This document shows, in pieces, positions 63,356 to 64,000 of a stretch of DNA of 64,000 nucleotides. This DNA is from Brasilonema angustatum HA4187-MV1 (GTDB lineage: Bacteria > Cyanobacteriota > Cyanobacteriia > Cyanobacteriales > Nostocaceae). Each line of letters begins with the position of its first letter. Position 1 is the stretch's first letter. The translations under genes and the position numbers were made by a program. The notes beneath the pieces were generated by a model. That model searched no databases, had not been told where the DNA came from, and saw only the letters and a list, made by a program, of their open reading frames with translations. The stretch is taken from contig JAHHGV010000014.1 in NCBI GenBank assembly GCA_019359695.1, positions 1 to 64,000 on the forward strand. Direction: 5' to 3'.

Positions 63356-64000
63356 ATGAGTGCTGAAAAAGTAAATTGGTTTCAAACCGCCTTACGAGTA
63401 CGAGGTTCAGTTATTCCTGTTATATTACCTCGTATATTTTTGTTTAGTGGATTTGGAGTTATCATATCCATAATCCACTATTACGGGTTTTCTCTACCAG
63501 AGGAAATTGGCAACGTTACAACCAATGTAGCTTTTAATCTTGTCTTAGGTTTGTTGTTAGTTTTTCGCACAAACACTGCCTATGAGCATTATTGGGAAGG
63601 TCGAAAAATTTGGGGTGGGATAGTAGTTAATTCCCTGAATTTAGGCAGAAAAATTCAGATAGCAATTTTAGAAAATGATCCTACAGATAGAGAGAAAAAA
63701 GCAGCATCTCTGCGGCTATTAAGTGCTTTTGCAATTGCCACTAAATTACACTTACGTCAGTCACAAGAAAACAACGAACTAAAACCTTTTCTGACAGAAT
63801 TGCAATATTCACAATTACAAAATGTGAAAAATCCTCCCTTGAAGATTGCTGTTTGGATTGAAGAATATCTCAAACAGCAGCAAATTAACAATCGCTTGAG
63901 TATGGATGAATTGCTGTTGATGAATAATTTACTAAATAACATGGTAGAGTCATTAATCGGCTCTGAGCGTATTTTAAAAACACCAATGCCCTTAATTTAT
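63356..64000 (+). CDS. Bestrophin-family anion channel, N-terminal part
   Basis: 215 codons from ATG 63356, open to the right window edge, so incomplete. It begins MSAEKVNWFQTALRVRGSVI and shows the bestrophin (UPF0187) pattern: an early hydrophobic segment (ILPRIFLFSGFGVIISII), then NVAFNLVLGLLLVFRTNTAY and YEHYWEGRKIWGGIVVNS, and SERILKTPMPL near the end. Bacterial members form pentameric anion channels; some cyanobacterial relatives on thylakoids help bicarbonate supply. Which role applies here cannot be told. Confidence 0.85.
   Translation, partial: MSAEKVNWFQTALRVRGSVIPVILPRIFLFSGFGVIISIIHYYGFSLPEEIGNVTTNVAFNLVLGLLLVFRTNTAYEHYWEGRKIWGGIVVNSLNLGRKIQIAILENDPTDREKKAASLRLLSAFAIATKLHLRQSQENNELKPFLTELQYSQLQNVKNPPLKIAVWIEEYLKQQQINNRLSMDELLLMNNLLNNMVESLIGSERILKTPMPLIY

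Overview
This window comes from a cyanobacterium, most likely a filamentous Nostocales-type genome. The signs are GCGATCGC (HIP1-like) octamers inside many genes, a cytochrome c6-like protein, a Rieske oxygenase of the pheophorbide a oxygenase/Tic55 class, a PEP-CTERM protein, several cyanobacterium-restricted small proteins, and many short tandem repeats (7-bp and 8-bp units) and MITE-like elements between genes. The genus cannot be fixed from sequence reading alone. Gene density is ordinary and most genes are chromosomal housekeeping or metabolism genes. No prophage, CRISPR array, rRNA or replication origin was seen.

Layout. 1-12 kb: the end of an unknown minus-strand gene, a TldE/TldD protease pair, an aldo/keto reductase, a cytochrome P450, a cytochrome c6, a membrane-anchored alpha/beta hydrolase, an unknown protein, a coiled-coil protein, two small membrane proteins and a [2Fe-2S] ferredoxin. 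12-22 kb: alaS, an atypical KAS III-like enzyme, a DUF4870 protein, two unknown proteins, a Cx4R phosphatase-like protein and the Rieske oxygenase. 22-29 kb: a two-gene unit made of an enolase-superfamily dipeptide epimerase and a DUF1611 (DgcN-like) protein, suggesting acylated D-amino acid or dipeptide metabolism; then a DUF6464-like protein, another aldo/keto reductase, an exported Mn-type superoxide dismutase, rsmG and a glutathione transferase. 29.7-35.3 kb: a complete branched-chain or neutral amino acid ABC importer with a cupin gene and a MITE-like element inside it.

35.4-44.8 kb is the most unusual part. A GT39-like membrane glycosyltransferase, a GH75 chitosanase-like protein, and a 1137-residue protein joining GH18-like, CE4 deacetylase and membrane GT2 synthase modules are followed by a dead insertion sequence and a second, secreted CE4 deacetylase. 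Together they look like a locus to make, partly deacetylate and cut a beta-linked GlcNAc/glucosamine (PNAG- or chitosan-like) polymer. The IS has clear ends (16-bp inverted repeats, 6-bp target duplication) and its transposase is itself split by a small palindromic insertion exactly at the catalytic glutamate motif.

45-64 kb: a histidine phosphatase, glucokinase, a glutathione transferase, a 54-residue Cys-rich protein, a GFA-family protein whose end is made of repeat DNA, an AraC regulator, a fructokinase-like PfkB kinase, a small PedR-like LuxR regulator, a DUF6391-like protein, an HldE-type sugar kinase followed by an IS630-type transposase remnant, two tandem exported ferritin-like proteins, a PEP-CTERM protein, a divergent STAND-type ATPase with a C-terminal helix-turn-helix, tRNA-Val(TAC), a DUF2227-like protein, mazG, proA and the start of a bestrophin-family channel running off the end.
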